48,138 bases of DNA from CAYSFW01 sp050329935 (GTDB lineage Bacteria > Pseudomonadota > Gammaproteobacteria > UWMA-0217), in the NCBI GenBank assembly GCA_050329935.1, contig JBHJOI010000038.1, positions 1 through 48,138 on the forward strand. Reading direction: 5' to 3'. The notes beneath the pieces were generated by a model that saw only the letters and a list, made by a program, of their open reading frames with translations, was not told where the DNA came from and searched no databases. Below are positions 7,860 to 17,482 of this stretch, one piece after another. Position 1 is the stretch's first letter; every line of letters starts with the position of its first letter. The position numbers and the translations under genes were made by a program.

Positions 7860-8747
7860 TTAGCGTGGCAGCGCGAACCAGAGCGTCGCCGGGATGACGA
7901 TCAAGCTGGCGAGATTGCCGAGCATGACGATCGACGCGACGCGCTCCGGTTCCTGTTGATATTGCTCGGCGACCAGCACGTTCAGCACGGCCGGCGGCAG
8001 CGCGGCGAAGATCAGTAACATCGCGGTGTGATGCGTATCGAGGGTGAGCCACGGCAACACCAACAGCGCACTGACGATGCCGGCCGCGGGCCCGGCAATT
8101 GCGCCGAGTGCACCGAGTCGCCAATCGCGCAGGTTGACATCGAGCAGGCGCACGCCGAGCGAGAACAGCAGCAACGGAATCGAAACCTGCCCGAGCAGCT
8201 TCACGGTGTTCGCGATCGCATCGGGCAGGGTCACATGGAGCCCACTGAGCAGCAAGCCGAGCAGGGTCGCCTGAATCATCGGCATTTTCAGTAACCGCAG
8301 CGGATGTGTGCGGTGATCCATCAAGTACATGCCGAGCGTGAAGTGCAGCACCATCTCGACGATGAACAGCACGATTCCCGCTTGCAAGGCCGTTTCGCCG
8401 AATGCGAACAGCACCAGCGGCAAGCCCATGTTGCCAGAGTTGTTGAACATCATCGGCGGGATAAAGGTTCGCAGGTTGATCCGGGCGAACCAAGCCAACG
8501 GCAATAGCAACAGCCCCGAGCCGAGCACGACCGCTACCCCGCCCAGCGCGAGATCGCGGTAGGCGTTGAAGTCGAAGGGTTTGTCGAGCAAGGCCCAGAA
8601 CACGAGAAAGGGCGCGAATACCTCCATGTTGAGCCGGTTGACCACGGCCATGTCCGGGCGGTGGTGGCGGGCGTAGGCAGCGCCGAGCCCCGCGCACGCG
8701 AACACCGGAAAGATAATCGCGAAAATGCGCAAGGCGGTTTCGAGCAT
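7860..8747 (-). CDS. AEC (auxin efflux carrier) family permease
   Basis: 295 residues, almost entirely hydrophobic, consistent with about 10 transmembrane helices. Family features are the N-terminal AIIFPVFACAGLGAAYARH and the mid-protein FNNSGNMGLPLVLFAFGE, the conserved NxxNxGLP-type motif of the bile/arsenite/riboflavin transporter superfamily. Bacterial members move small organic acids such as malonate or malate, or act as putative efflux permeases; the substrate cannot be read from sequence. The ATG start is complementary to 8745-8747. The gene lies 53 bp downstream of uup on the same strand and may be cotranscribed with it. Confidence 0.85.
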   Translation of the reverse strand: MLETALRIFAIIFPVFACAGLGAAYARHHRPDMAVVNRLNMEVFAPFLVFWALLDKPFDFNAYRDLALGGVAVVLGSGLLLLPLAWFARINLRTFIPPMMFNNSGNMGLPLVLFAFGETALQAGIVLFIVEMVLHFTLGMYLMDHRTHPLRLLKMPMIQATLLGLLLSGLHVTLPDAIANTVKLLGQVSIPLLLFSLGVRLLDVNLRDWRLGALGAIAGPAAGIVSALLVLPWLTLDTHHTAMLLIFAALPPAVLNVLVAEQYQQEPERVASIVMLGNLASLIVIPATLWFALPR

Positions 8748-8800
8748 CGGGCGCGCTCAGGGGTAGGGGCGGGGGCCGCGCGACGCTGCGGGGGTGCGTA

Positions 8801-10678
8801 TCAATCGACGCTCGCCTCCAGCGCTGCCCAGCGTGCGTAGCAGGTTTCCAACTCGGCTTCGAGCGCCGTCATGCGGGTTTGATATCGGGCGATCTCGGCC
8901 TTGTCGCGTTGGAAGAAGGCGGGTTCGGCCATCATTGCCTGCAAGCCGAGGCGATCCTGTTCGAGGGACTCGATACGCTGCGGCAGACCGTCGAGTTCGC
9001 GCTGTTCCTTGTAGGACAGTTTTTTCGTCCTGGGTTTTGCGGGTAGCGCCGATGCCGTCGCGGTCGCAGCCTTGGGTGCGGCGGGCGCGGGGCGCTGCCG
9101 TAGCCAGTCGTCGTAGCCGCCGACGTATTCCTTGACACTGCCACCGCCTTCGAACACCAATGTGCTCGTGGCGACGTTGTTCAGAAACGCGCGGTCATGG
9201 CTCACCAGCAGGATCGTACCCGGATAGTCGATCAGCAGATCTTCAAGGAGATCCAGGGTGTCGGCGTCAAGATCGTTCGTAGGCTCGTCCAGCACCAGTA
9301 CGTTGGCGGGTCGGGTGAAGAGCTTGGCCAGCAAAAGCCGATTTCGTTCGCCGCCGGACAGCGCCTTCACTGGTTGGCGCGCACGCTCGGGTGTAAACAG
9401 GAAATCCTGAAGATAGCTGATGACGTGCCTCGGCTTGCCGTTGATCGTCAATTGGTCGCGTCCTTCGCCGACGTTATCCTGGACCGAGCGCGTTTCGTCC
9501 AACGCGGCGCGATACTGATCGAAATAGGCGACTTCGAGATTCGACCCGCGCTTCAGTCGCCCTTGGGTTGGCTCGAGTTCACCCAGCAGCAGGCGTAGCA
9601 GGGTGGTCTTGCCCGAGCCATTCGGGCCAATGATGCCGACCTTGTCGCCGCGCAGAATCGTCGTCGTGAGATCCTTGATAATGGGGCGTTCCGCGTAACT
9701 GAACGCTACGCCCTCGGCCTCGACGACCACCTTGCCCGAGCGTTCCGACGCCTGGATCGCGATCGTTGCCTGGCCCGTGACCGTGCGCCGCGCGGCGCGT
9801 TCCTGACGCATCTGTTTCAGCGCCGTCACGCGGCCCTCGTTGCGCGTGCGGCGAGCCTTGATCCCTTGTCGGATCCAGACTTCCTCCTGCGCGAGTTTCT
9901 TGTCGAACAACGCGTTCTGCTTTTCCTCCGCGGCGAGCAGGGCCTCCTTGCGTGCCAGATAGGTCGCGTAGTCGCCGGGAAAATCGGTCAGTTTGCCGCG
10001 ATCAAGTTCAACGATACGTGTCGCCAGCCGTTGCAGGAACGCGCGATCGTGAGTAATGAACAGCAACGCGCCATTCCAGCCGAGCAGAAACGACTCTAGC
10101 CAGAGAATTGCTTCAATATCAAGGTGGTTGGTCGGCTCATCGAGGAGCAGCAGATCGGGGCCACTGGCCAGTGCCTGGCCAAGCAACACGCGACGCTTCA
10201 TGCCGCCCGATAGCTGACCGAAGTCGGCGTCCGGATCCAAGCCGAGGCGCGAGATCACGCTATCGACCCGCTGGCTCAAGTCCCAGCCGTTACCGGTTTC
10301 GAGGTCGTGCTGACATTGCTCCAGGGCATCGAGACTCGCGAGATCGCCGGCGGCGACCGCGTGAGTCAGTTCGTGGTAGCGCTCGAGCAACCGACTGCTT
10401 TCGCCCGCCCCGCTGGCTACGACGTGATACACCGTGCCTTGCGTGTCTTGCGGTACTTCCTGGGCGAGTTGCGCGACCCGCAAGCCTTGGTTGCGCACGA
10501 TTTCCCCATCATCGGCGGTGATCTCGCCCTGAATCAGGCGTAATAGCGTCGATTTGCCGGCGCCGTTGCGGCCGACCAGGCAGAGTCGTTCGCTCGAGTC
10601 GATCGCGAGATCGATCCCGTCGAGTAACGGCGGTTGGCCAAGGCCAAGGACTAGGTTATGCAGTGTGAGCAGGGGCAT
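8801..10678 (-). CDS. uup: ABC-F family ATPase Uup
   Basis: 625 residues with two ABC cassettes and no membrane segments. The first cassette has Walker A GRNGAGKST, signature LSGGMKRRV and Walker B LLLLDEPTNHLD. The second has GPNGSGKTT, LSGGERNR and VLVLDEPTNDLD. The linker between them is the charged ABC-F interdomain region. The C-terminal ~70 residues (after KKLSYKEQRELDGLP) form a coiled coil, which is the diagnostic Uup DNA-binding tail. Uup acts at the ribosome or on branched DNA intermediates and affects precise transposon excision in E. coli. The upstream region (10720-10900) has nested inverted repeats. Confidence 0.93.
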   Translation of the reverse strand: MPLLTLHNLVLGLGQPPLLDGIDLAIDSSERLCLVGRNGAGKSTLLRLIQGEITADDGEIVRNQGLRVAQLAQEVPQDTQGTVYHVVASGAGESSRLLERYHELTHAVAAGDLASLDALEQCQHDLETGNGWDLSQRVDSVISRLGLDPDADFGQLSGGMKRRVLLGQALASGPDLLLLDEPTNHLDIEAILWLESFLLGWNGALLFITHDRAFLQRLATRIVELDRGKLTDFPGDYATYLARKEALLAAEEKQNALFDKKLAQEEVWIRQGIKARRTRNEGRVTALKQMRQERAARRTVTGQATIAIQASERSGKVVVEAEGVAFSYAERPIIKDLTTTILRGDKVGIIGPNGSGKTTLLRLLLGELEPTQGRLKRGSNLEVAYFDQYRAALDETRSVQDNVGEGRDQLTINGKPRHVISYLQDFLFTPERARQPVKALSGGERNRLLLAKLFTRPANVLVLDEPTNDLDADTLDLLEDLLIDYPGTILLVSHDRAFLNNVATSTLVFEGGGSVKEYVGGYDDWLRQRPAPAAPKAATATASALPAKPRTKKLSYKEQRELDGLPQRIESLEQDRLGLQAMMAEPAFFQRDKAEIARYQTRMTALEAELETCYARWAALEASVD

Positions 10679-10720
10679 TGGTGGTGGTGATAAGAACGTG
10701 GCCGCCTATTCTAGCGCAGT

Positions 10721-10886
10721 CCAGGCGCGATTTCGGTGCTACGTGGATTGAGCCGGAGACCAGGCCATCGTGGGCGAGGCGACTATCGATCCCGAAATCG
10801 CCCTGGTTCATCCGATAACACAAATATTTGCATTTAGTGGATTTTGTGACCGAGTTATTGGTCGGTGGTGACTGATTGGTGTTATC
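10721..10886. repeat. Nested inverted repeats in the uup/deacetylase divergent region
   Basis: The arm at 10721-10736 (CCAGGCGCGATTTCGG) is complementary to 10792-10806 (CCGAAATCGCCCTGG) apart from one missing base. A second pair, GATAACAC near 10816-10823 and GTGTTATC near 10879-10886, follows, with GACC...GGTC between. The 293-bp region separates divergent uup and deacetylase genes. No known riboswitch or protein site was recognised; a structured leader or operator cluster is possible. Confidence 0.45.
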
Positions 10887-10971
10887 TATCACCGGTCAAC
10901 GGATCTGAAAGCAATCTTTATCTGCACGGATGTAACGCGGGCTTATAACGATTTGTTGGTGGGGGTTGCAT

Positions 10972-12048
10972 ATGCAGTTGACGGGTGTCCTCGGCGCGAC
11001 GAACTTCGATCGCACTCGGTTGCGTCGCAAGGTGTTGATCGGTCTACAGCGTTCATTGTACTTCTCGGGCGTCACGGGGCTCTATGAGCGGTTCACCGAC
11101 CGGGGTGGATTTCTCGCCTTGATGTATCACAGCGTGCTCGATTCGGCGCGCATACCCTTCATCGATCCCAGCAACGCGATCCCGGCCGACGTGTTCGAGG
11201 AACAGTTGGTCTTGCTCAAGGAGACCTGCAACGTCATCAGTCTCGAGCAGGCGATCGAATACCACCGCGGCGCACGCGCGCTACCCGAGAATGCCGTCGT
11301 TATCACGTTCGATGACGGTTACCTCGACAACTTCGAAGTCGCGGCTCCGCTGCTCGCGAAATACAAGCTGCCAGCGACATTGTTCGTGTGCACTGGCTAC
11401 GTCGATCGCCAGGAACCACAGTGGATCGATGAGCTCTATACCGCATTTCAGTTCGGCCGTGCGCGGCAACTGGTGCTACCCCAGTATCCCATCCCGTTCG
11501 CCCTGGACCACGCGCGTGGGGTACTGGATGCGTACCAGTTCGTGTCGGCGCAACTACTGACGCTGGGCTACGCTGAACGGCGCGCCTTGCTCGATACGGT
11601 CAAGGCTCAGCTCGATCCGAGCCGCGAGGCGCCGCGACTCACCTTGAGTTGGGACGATCTACGCGCGATGCGGCGTGAATATCCTGACTTCACGCTAGGC
11701 GTGCATACGCATGATCATATTGATCTGAGTGGGCTTCCGGTCGCTCATGCGGTGGCCGAAATTCGCAAGTCGCAACGCCTGTTTCAATCGGAGTTGGGAT
11801 ACGCGGCAAGGTATCTCACCTATCCCTATGGCAGAATCTCGCACCCACTCGTGGATCGGCTGCCGGACCTCGGCATCGAGGCGGCTTTCATCACGCAACC
11901 GACCGACCGCGTCACGCGCAACACCGGCGTTTATGCGATGCCGCGGTTCGAGGTCACGGAATCGCTGGTCGATTTGCGCATGTGGGGTGGTGGCGCGCTG
12001 CCGGAACTGGGACGGCAGATCTTTGGTCGTGTAGCGGACCAAGTCTGA
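10972..12048 (+). CDS. Polysaccharide deacetylase (NodB domain) family protein
   Basis: 358 residues from ATG 10972, which has a GGGGG tract six bases upstream; a TTG at 10966 also exists. The carbohydrate esterase 4 metal site is visible: TFDDGY (motif 1, Asp-Asp), HTHDH (motif 2, two His ligands) and TYPYGR (motif 3). These enzymes use Zn or Co to remove N- or O-acetyl groups from surface polysaccharide, chitooligosaccharide or peptidoglycan. There is no signal peptide, so it may act on a cytoplasmic or lipid-linked glycan precursor. It is followed 38 bp later by a CelD/FemAB-like acetyltransferase gene, a pairing common in exopolysaccharide loci. Confidence 0.88.
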   Translation: MQLTGVLGATNFDRTRLRRKVLIGLQRSLYFSGVTGLYERFTDRGGFLALMYHSVLDSARIPFIDPSNAIPADVFEEQLVLLKETCNVISLEQAIEYHRGARALPENAVVITFDDGYLDNFEVAAPLLAKYKLPATLFVCTGYVDRQEPQWIDELYTAFQFGRARQLVLPQYPIPFALDHARGVLDAYQFVSAQLLTLGYAERRALLDTVKAQLDPSREAPRLTLSWDDLRAMRREYPDFTLGVHTHDHIDLSGLPVAHAVAEIRKSQRLFQSELGYAARYLTYPYGRISHPLVDRLPDLGIEAAFITQPTDRVTRNTGVYAMPRFEVTESLVDLRMWGGGALPELGRQIFGRVADQV

Positions 12049-12086
12049 CAGTCGCGCCGGTCGCATCCGATTACGACGGGACTGGC

Positions 12087-13178
12087 ATGAAAATCACTCG
12101 AATACCCGCGGCTGAGCTCGATTCGGCATTGGCTCAACGTTGGCGTGAGCTGCAATTCGGCAATTCGGCATTGGCCAACCCCTATTTCTGCGTGGAATAC
12201 ACACAGTCGGTTGCCGCGGTGCGGGGCGATGTGTTTGTCGGGATCATTGAATATGACGGCGCGGTGCGGGGTTTTTTCCCGCATCAACGCCAATCGGCGT
12301 CGGTTGCTGGCCCGGTGGGCGGGCGCCTTTCCGACTATCAGGGGCTGATCGCCGCGCCAGACTTCGACTGCGATCCAGAGCAACTGCTGCGGGCCTGCGG
12401 TCTCAAGATCTGGGATTTTGATCATTTGCTCGCCGCGCAGCGCGGGTTCGAGCCCTTTGCGACGGTGCGCGACGAATCGCCGATCATGCAACTCGGCGAC
12501 GGATTTCAAGCCTACCTGGAACGGCGCAAAGCCACCGGCTCGCAGCGTCTGACTCAACTTCAGCGCAAGTCGCGCAAGTTTGAACGCGAGGTCGGGGAAC
12601 TGAGATTCGAGGTCTATTCACACGATCCGCGCGCCTTTGCCCAGGTCGTTCAGTGGAAGCGAGAGCAATGCTTGCGCACCGGCGTACCCGACTTCATGAC
12701 CTGGGGTTGGACGACCGCGATGCTGGAACAGATCTGGACCCACGAAACACCGACGTTCACGGGAATGCTCTCGGTACTCTGGCATGACGAAGACATTGTG
12801 GCCGCGCATTTCGGCATGCGTAGCGATTCCGTCTGCCACTGGTGGTTCCCAACTTACAACGAGGTTTACGCCAAACATTCGCCCGGGGGCATTCTATTGT
12901 TAAAGCTCGCCGAGGCGATGGCCGACGCGGGTCTTCACATCATTGACCTTGGCAAGGGCGAGGACGCCTACAAACCCGCCTTTGCGACGGATGCGGTGCC
13001 GCTCATCGAGGGTAGCGTCATGCTGCCCTCGTTGGCGACGACCTTGCGCCGAACGCGTACTGGCGCGCATGCGTTCCTGCGCGATTCGCCCCTGCTTCAA
13101 CCGGCGCGTACTACCTACCGCGGGCTTCGGGAGCGCTTGCGTCGACGCGGCAAGGCTGACTCATCGGTCGCTGCCTGA
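12087..13178 (+). CDS. CelD/FemAB-like GNAT acyltransferase
   Basis: 363 residues from ATG 12087. The open frame extends further upstream into the deacetylase gene, but that part has no GNAT features. The C-terminal half contains AAHFGMRSDSVCHWWFPTY, then SPGGILLLKLAEAMADAG and DLGKGEDAYK, which are the conserved blocks of the BioF2/CelD (BcsL-like) acetyltransferase fold. Such proteins accompany cellulose, exopolysaccharide and lipopolysaccharide loci and are thought to acylate a glycan or glycan precursor. The protein is cytoplasmic by sequence and very probably cotranscribed with the upstream deacetylase. Donor and acceptor are unknown. Confidence 0.83.
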   Translation: MKITRIPAAELDSALAQRWRELQFGNSALANPYFCVEYTQSVAAVRGDVFVGIIEYDGAVRGFFPHQRQSASVAGPVGGRLSDYQGLIAAPDFDCDPEQLLRACGLKIWDFDHLLAAQRGFEPFATVRDESPIMQLGDGFQAYLERRKATGSQRLTQLQRKSRKFEREVGELRFEVYSHDPRAFAQVVQWKREQCLRTGVPDFMTWGWTTAMLEQIWTHETPTFTGMLSVLWHDEDIVAAHFGMRSDSVCHWWFPTYNEVYAKHSPGGILLLKLAEAMADAGLHIIDLGKGEDAYKPAFATDAVPLIEGSVMLPSLATTLRRTRTGAHAFLRDSPLLQPARTTYRGLRERLRRRGKADSSVAA

Positions 13179-13270
13179 GGGCGAGGAATATGTGTCCCGT
13201 CCGGACTCGATCATAGCGATCGCGGACAGTCGCGTACCTCCAGCCCGTTGAATTCGACGCCGACGGGTAG

Positions 13271-13301
13271 GCGGCCAGGCTAAATCGGGTAGCCCGGCCG
13301 C
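13271..13301. terminator. Hairpin between convergent operons
   Basis: GCGGCC-A-GGCTA (13271-13282) pairs with TAGCC-C-GGCCGC (13290-13301) across a 7-base loop, with a single A-C mismatch. It lies between the convergent acetyltransferase and glgP genes, as a two-way terminator would. No U-tract follows on either strand, so the call is by position and stem only. Confidence 0.4.
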
Positions 13302-13316
13302 CGGACTCCATCCTGT

Positions 13317-15812
13317 TCATCCCATCGGTTTCAAGCGCCAGATTTCGCGATTGTATTCAGCGATCGTGCGATCGGTGGAAAAGCGACCACTGCGAGCGGA
13401 GTTGAGGATGCTCATCCGCGTCCAGCGTTCAGGATCGCGAAAGGCTTCGGTCGCGGCTTGTTGCGCATCGACGTAGCCTCGGAAATCCGCCAACGTCATC
13501 CAGGGATCGTGCGGACTGAGCAACGCCTGGATGATCGGATCGAATATTCCGGCTTCAAAGCGGTTGAAGTGGCCGCACTCCAGCAATTCCATTACTCGCG
13601 CGAGGTCGCTATCGCCGGCGACGATTTCGCTCGGTTGGTAGTCACCCTGTCGCGCCGCGACTTCCTCCGCGGTCAGCCCGAACAGGAAGAAGTTTTCCTC
13701 GCCAACCGCCTCGCGGATCTCGATGTTCGCGCCGTCGAGGGTGCCGATGGTCAATGCGCCGTTCATCATGAACTTCATGTTCCCGGTACCCGACGCCTCC
13801 TTGCCGGCGGTCGAGATTTGCTCCGAGAGATCGGTGCCCGGAGCGATCAACTCCATCGTCGAGACACGGTAGTTGGGGATGAAATAGAGCTTCAGCCGAC
13901 CGTTGATGTCGGGGTCGCCGTTGACCACGTTGGCGAGGTTATTGACCAGCTTGATAATGCGCTTGGCCATGAAGTAGCCCGGTGCCGCCTTGCCACCGAT
14001 CAGCACGCAGCGGTCGACCCAGCCGGCGTTATCACCGCGCTTCAAACGGTCGTACAGGTGAATCACGTGCAACAGGTTGAGCAACTGCCGCTTGTATTCA
14101 TGGATGCGTTTGACTTGCACGTCGAACATCGCGGATGGGTTGGCGTCGAAGCCCCAGCGCGCTTTCAGGTGATCGGCGAGTGCCGTTTTATTGCGATGCT
14201 TGACGGCGCGCCAGCGCGCACGGAACTCGGCATCGTCGACGTAGGCTGTGAGTCCGTTGAGTTGTTCGAGATCCGACACCCAGCCATCGCCGATCTTTTC
14301 CGTGACCAGATCTGCCAGCGCGGGGTTGCAAGCCGCCAGCCAACGCCGCGGCGTAACGCCGTTGGTCTTGTTATTGAACTTGTGCGGCCACAGTTCGTAG
14401 AAGTCGCGAAACATGCCTTCCTTGAGGAGGCGGGAGTGGAGTTCGGCCACGCCGTTGACGGAAAAGCTGCCGACAATCGCGAGGTAGGCCATGCGGATCT
14501 GTTGTTCCGGGCCTTCCTCGATGATCGAGAGTCGGCGCAGTCGATCCGTGTCGCCGGGCCACTTGCGCGAAACCTCGGCCAGGAAATGCGCGTTGATCTC
14601 GAAAATGATCTCGAGCAGACGCGGCAGGATTTGCCGGAACAGGCGTACCGGCCAGCGCTCCAACGCTTCCGGCAGCAGGGTATGGTTGGTGTAGGCCATG
14701 CAACGTTGGGTGACCGCCCAGGCCGTGTGCCAGCCCATGTGGTGTTCGTCGATCAGTAATCGCATCAGTTCGGCGACCGCGATCGTCGGATGGGTATCGT
14801 TGAGCTGGAAGCAGTTGTCGTCGGCGAATCGGGTGAAATCCGGCGTGCCTTTGTGGTCGCTACTCCAGTGCGCGATCACGTCTTGCAGACTGGCCGAGGC
14901 CAGGAAGTATTGCTGGCGGAGTCGCAGTTCCTTGCCGTTTTCGCTGGCGTCGTTTGGATAGAGCACCATCGTGATCTGTTCGGCCTCATTTTTGCTCGCG
15001 ACCGATTCGGTGTAACTGCCGGCATTGAATTCGTTCAGATCGAACTCATCGGTGGCGGCCGATTCCCACAACCGCAGTGTGTTGACGACGCCGTTTTCAT
15101 AACCCGGCACCGGAATGTCATACGGCACGGCCAAGACGTCCTGGGTGTCGACCCACGTCACACTCAGGGCGTCGCCGTTGCCATGCCGCTCCGTGTGACC
15201 GCCGAACTTAACCCGACGGGTATATTCCGGGCGTTCCAACTCCCACGGATTGCCGTTGCGAAGCCAGTGGTCGGGCTCTTCGATCTGTTCGCCATTTCGG
15301 ATGCGCTGTCGGAACATACCGTACTCGTAGCGAATACCATAACCGGTCACCGGCAGCTTCAAGGTCGCGCAGCTATCGAGAAAGCAGGCGGCGAGTCGTC
15401 CAAGGCCGCCGTTGCCGAGTCCGGCGTCTTGTTCAGCCTCCTCCAGTTCCTCGAGTTGGATGCCGAGTTCTTCGAGTGCGGCGCGGCTACTCTCGCTGAC
15501 GCCAAGATTGAGAATCGCGTTGCGCAGGCTACGACCCATCAAGAACTCCAGCGACAGGTAGTAGGCTTGGCGGTGTTCGCCTTGCTGAACCATCGCGCGG
15601 GTCTTGCTCCAGCGTTCCATCAAGCGGTCGCGCAAGGTCAGCGCGAGCGAGAGATAGTGGTAGTGCTTGGAGACGCAGGTGCTATCGCGGCCCAGCGTAT
15701 GGCTGAAATGCCTGCGATAGTCCTCAGTGAGTGCGTTCTGGTCGAGCCCAAGCGGGAGAACCCGGGTCAATGCATCGGTGGGTATGCTTTTTTTGAGCGG
15801 TGTAGTTGGCAC
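13317..15812 (-). CDS. glgP: Glycogen/starch/alpha-glucan phosphorylase
   Basis: 831 residues, the usual length. The GTG start is complementary to 15810-15812, with a GAGG ribosome-binding site six bases upstream. N-terminal YYLSLEFLMGRSLRNAILNLGV and GLGNGGLGRLAACFLDS are family blocks. The PLP-binding segment EASGTGNMKFMMNGALTIGT includes the lysine that forms the Schiff base. The enzyme releases glucose-1-phosphate from alpha-1,4-glucan in the cytoplasm using PLP phosphate as the acid-base group. No glgA, glgB, glgC or glgX is present in the window, so it stands alone. Confidence 0.95.
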   Translation of the reverse strand: MPTTPLKKSIPTDALTRVLPLGLDQNALTEDYRRHFSHTLGRDSTCVSKHYHYLSLALTLRDRLMERWSKTRAMVQQGEHRQAYYLSLEFLMGRSLRNAILNLGVSESSRAALEELGIQLEELEEAEQDAGLGNGGLGRLAACFLDSCATLKLPVTGYGIRYEYGMFRQRIRNGEQIEEPDHWLRNGNPWELERPEYTRRVKFGGHTERHGNGDALSVTWVDTQDVLAVPYDIPVPGYENGVVNTLRLWESAATDEFDLNEFNAGSYTESVASKNEAEQITMVLYPNDASENGKELRLRQQYFLASASLQDVIAHWSSDHKGTPDFTRFADDNCFQLNDTHPTIAVAELMRLLIDEHHMGWHTAWAVTQRCMAYTNHTLLPEALERWPVRLFRQILPRLLEIIFEINAHFLAEVSRKWPGDTDRLRRLSIIEEGPEQQIRMAYLAIVGSFSVNGVAELHSRLLKEGMFRDFYELWPHKFNNKTNGVTPRRWLAACNPALADLVTEKIGDGWVSDLEQLNGLTAYVDDAEFRARWRAVKHRNKTALADHLKARWGFDANPSAMFDVQVKRIHEYKRQLLNLLHVIHLYDRLKRGDNAGWVDRCVLIGGKAAPGYFMAKRIIKLVNNLANVVNGDPDINGRLKLYFIPNYRVSTMELIAPGTDLSEQISTAGKEASGTGNMKFMMNGALTIGTLDGANIEIREAVGEENFFLFGLTAEEVAARQGDYQPSEIVAGDSDLARVMELLECGHFNRFEAGIFDPIIQALLSPHDPWMTLADFRGYVDAQQAATEAFRDPERWTRMSILNSARSGRFSTDRTIAEYNREIWRLKPMG

Positions 15813-16288
15813 TGTGATCCTCGTTGTGTCGAATTGGCTGACTGGCGCGCGCCGAAACCGCGTGCCTCCCTGAAACGCTCAGTGCTTCGAGCCTGTCAAG
15901 ATCGAGCCTGGTCGTGGAAAAGCCTATTAAGTGGTTGATTTATTGACCTAGATCTGCGTGCCGGCGGCGGCTACCAGACGCTTGCGATCGAAACCACGGC
16001 CCTGCTTTCCCACTTCCTCGCGGCGATTCCCTCTTGCTCGACAGGCGTCTTGGGTGCGTTCGCGAGATTAAACGGCTTAAGCAAGACTCATGCAAGGCGG
16101 ATGAGGGCCGCGCCGCCACGTTTTCGCCGTGGCAACCACCAAAGGTGGCGCCGGGTCGCACGAAAATGTTGCGATTCGCACCAAATTGAGCCGAATGTCA
16201 CGCAGTTCGGACGCTGCCTCGATCGGCCAGCCGCCGCCATGACCTCGGCATATTTGCACAAGGTGGCGCGTCGAAGTACCTTTCGCCG
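15813..16288. other. Intergenic region between divergent glgP and HemY-like genes
   Basis: 476 bp without a convincing gene; open frames here have no start signals or domain content. It must hold the promoters of both flanking genes, but I could not pick a -35/-10 pair with confidence. No repeat, tRNA or terminator was seen. Confidence 0.5.
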
Positions 16289-17482
16289 ATGGAACACTAC
16301 GATTTGATTGTCGTTGGGGCGGGTACCAGCGGGCTTGTCCTGGCCTCCAGGGTTGCGGCGACGGGCCGCAGGGTTTTGGTGCTGGAAAGTGAACCTCGCG
16401 TCGGTGGTTGCATCCACTCCTGGCGCCCGCGGCCGGATTTTTGGCTGGAGCTCGGCGCACATACCGCCTACAACTCGTATAAGCCGCTGCTGGAGATACT
16501 CGATGCGTCGGGTGGATTGGCGCGGCTGCTCACGCGTGAAAAATATCCCTACCGATTTTTCAGTCAGCGGGGTTTTGTTTCGCCGCTGTCGCGACTGAGC
16601 TGGTTCGAGCTTCTCCTCAGCCTCCCCGGAGGCCTGGGCCGGGCAAAACGCGGCACCGATCTGGAGCGCTATTACGGGGCCTTGTTTGGGCGCCGCAACT
16701 ACGATCGCCTGTTTGCACCCGCCTTCGCCGCCGTACTGTCGCAACCGGCGGACACGTTCCCCGCCGAGTGGCTGTTTCGCAAGAAGCCACGGTTGAAAGC
16801 CGCGCCGCGCAAGTTCACCTGGGCCACCGGGCTACAAGGCTTGCTTGAGTTCCTTGTGACCCATGCGACATTCGAAACGCGATTGAACGCGGAGGTCGAG
16901 GGTGTCGACCGTAACGCGACCGGTTATCGCGTTGAACTTCAAGGCGAACATCTGGGATGTACGCAACTCGCGTTGGCCACCGCGCCGGATGTCGCCGCGC
17001 GATTACTCAGCGATGCGCATGCGGACCTGGCGGCGCAGCTCTCGGGCATACCGATGGTGGATATCGAAACCACGGCGGTGATGTTGTCCGCGACTAAGCC
17101 CACCGCGCCGCCGTTGGCTGGGATCATCGGCACTGACGACTCGTTCTATTCCGCCGTCAGCCGCGATCCGGTACCGCATGAGGGACTGCGGGGCTTCACA
17201 TTCCATTTTCGGCCGAACCGTCTCGATCGCGACGGGCGCTTGCGGCGTATCGCCGAAGTCCTCGGGGTACGGACCGCCGATTTTCTGGAGGTCGAAGAAA
17301 AGATCAACCGCTTGCCGGCGCTGGGGGTTCGACACGTCGGACTCGCCAAGATCATCGATACGCATATCGCGCGTCTGCCGTTGGCACTTGCCGGAAACTA
17401 CCTCAACGGCCTTTCGATTGGCGACTGCGCCGAGCGCGCCGCGCGTGAGGCGGATCGTTTGAGCGCGGTCGCAGTTGCCTGA
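16289..17482 (+). CDS. HemY-like (protoporphyrinogen-oxidase fold) FAD-dependent oxidoreductase
   Basis: 397 residues starting at ATG 16289. The N-terminal DLIVVGAGTSGLVLASRVA and VLVLESEPRVGGCIHSW are the FAD-binding motifs of the monoamine-oxidase/protoporphyrinogen-oxidase group. PTFTWATG-like KFTWATGLQGLLEFL (about residues 175-190) resembles the HemY segment that precedes the substrate pocket. The C-terminal IARLPLALAGNYLNGLSIGDC is the closing FAD-contact motif. It may oxidise a porphyrinogen or another lipophilic substrate. It is somewhat short for HemY (usually 450-470), so an alternative role in isoprenoid or fatty-acid chemistry cannot be ruled out. It is monocistronic and divergent from glgP. 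Confidence 0.72.
   Translation: MEHYDLIVVGAGTSGLVLASRVAATGRRVLVLESEPRVGGCIHSWRPRPDFWLELGAHTAYNSYKPLLEILDASGGLARLLTREKYPYRFFSQRGFVSPLSRLSWFELLLSLPGGLGRAKRGTDLERYYGALFGRRNYDRLFAPAFAAVLSQPADTFPAEWLFRKKPRLKAAPRKFTWATGLQGLLEFLVTHATFETRLNAEVEGVDRNATGYRVELQGEHLGCTQLALATAPDVAARLLSDAHADLAAQLSGIPMVDIETTAVMLSATKPTAPPLAGIIGTDDSFYSAVSRDPVPHEGLRGFTFHFRPNRLDRDGRLRRIAEVLGVRTADFLEVEEKINRLPALGVRHVGLAKIIDTHIARLPLALAGNYLNGLSIGDCAERAAREADRLSAVAVA

Noticed and set aside
10656..10892. 78-codon minus-strand frame before uup
   Set aside because: Covers the structured intergenic region, no ribosome-binding site, and overlaps the uup start; probably chance.
13458..15938. Long plus-strand frames (433 and 382 codons) opposite glgP
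   Set aside because: They are antisense to a clear glycogen phosphorylase with all motifs; a GC-rich third position creates open antisense frames. No domain or start signal.
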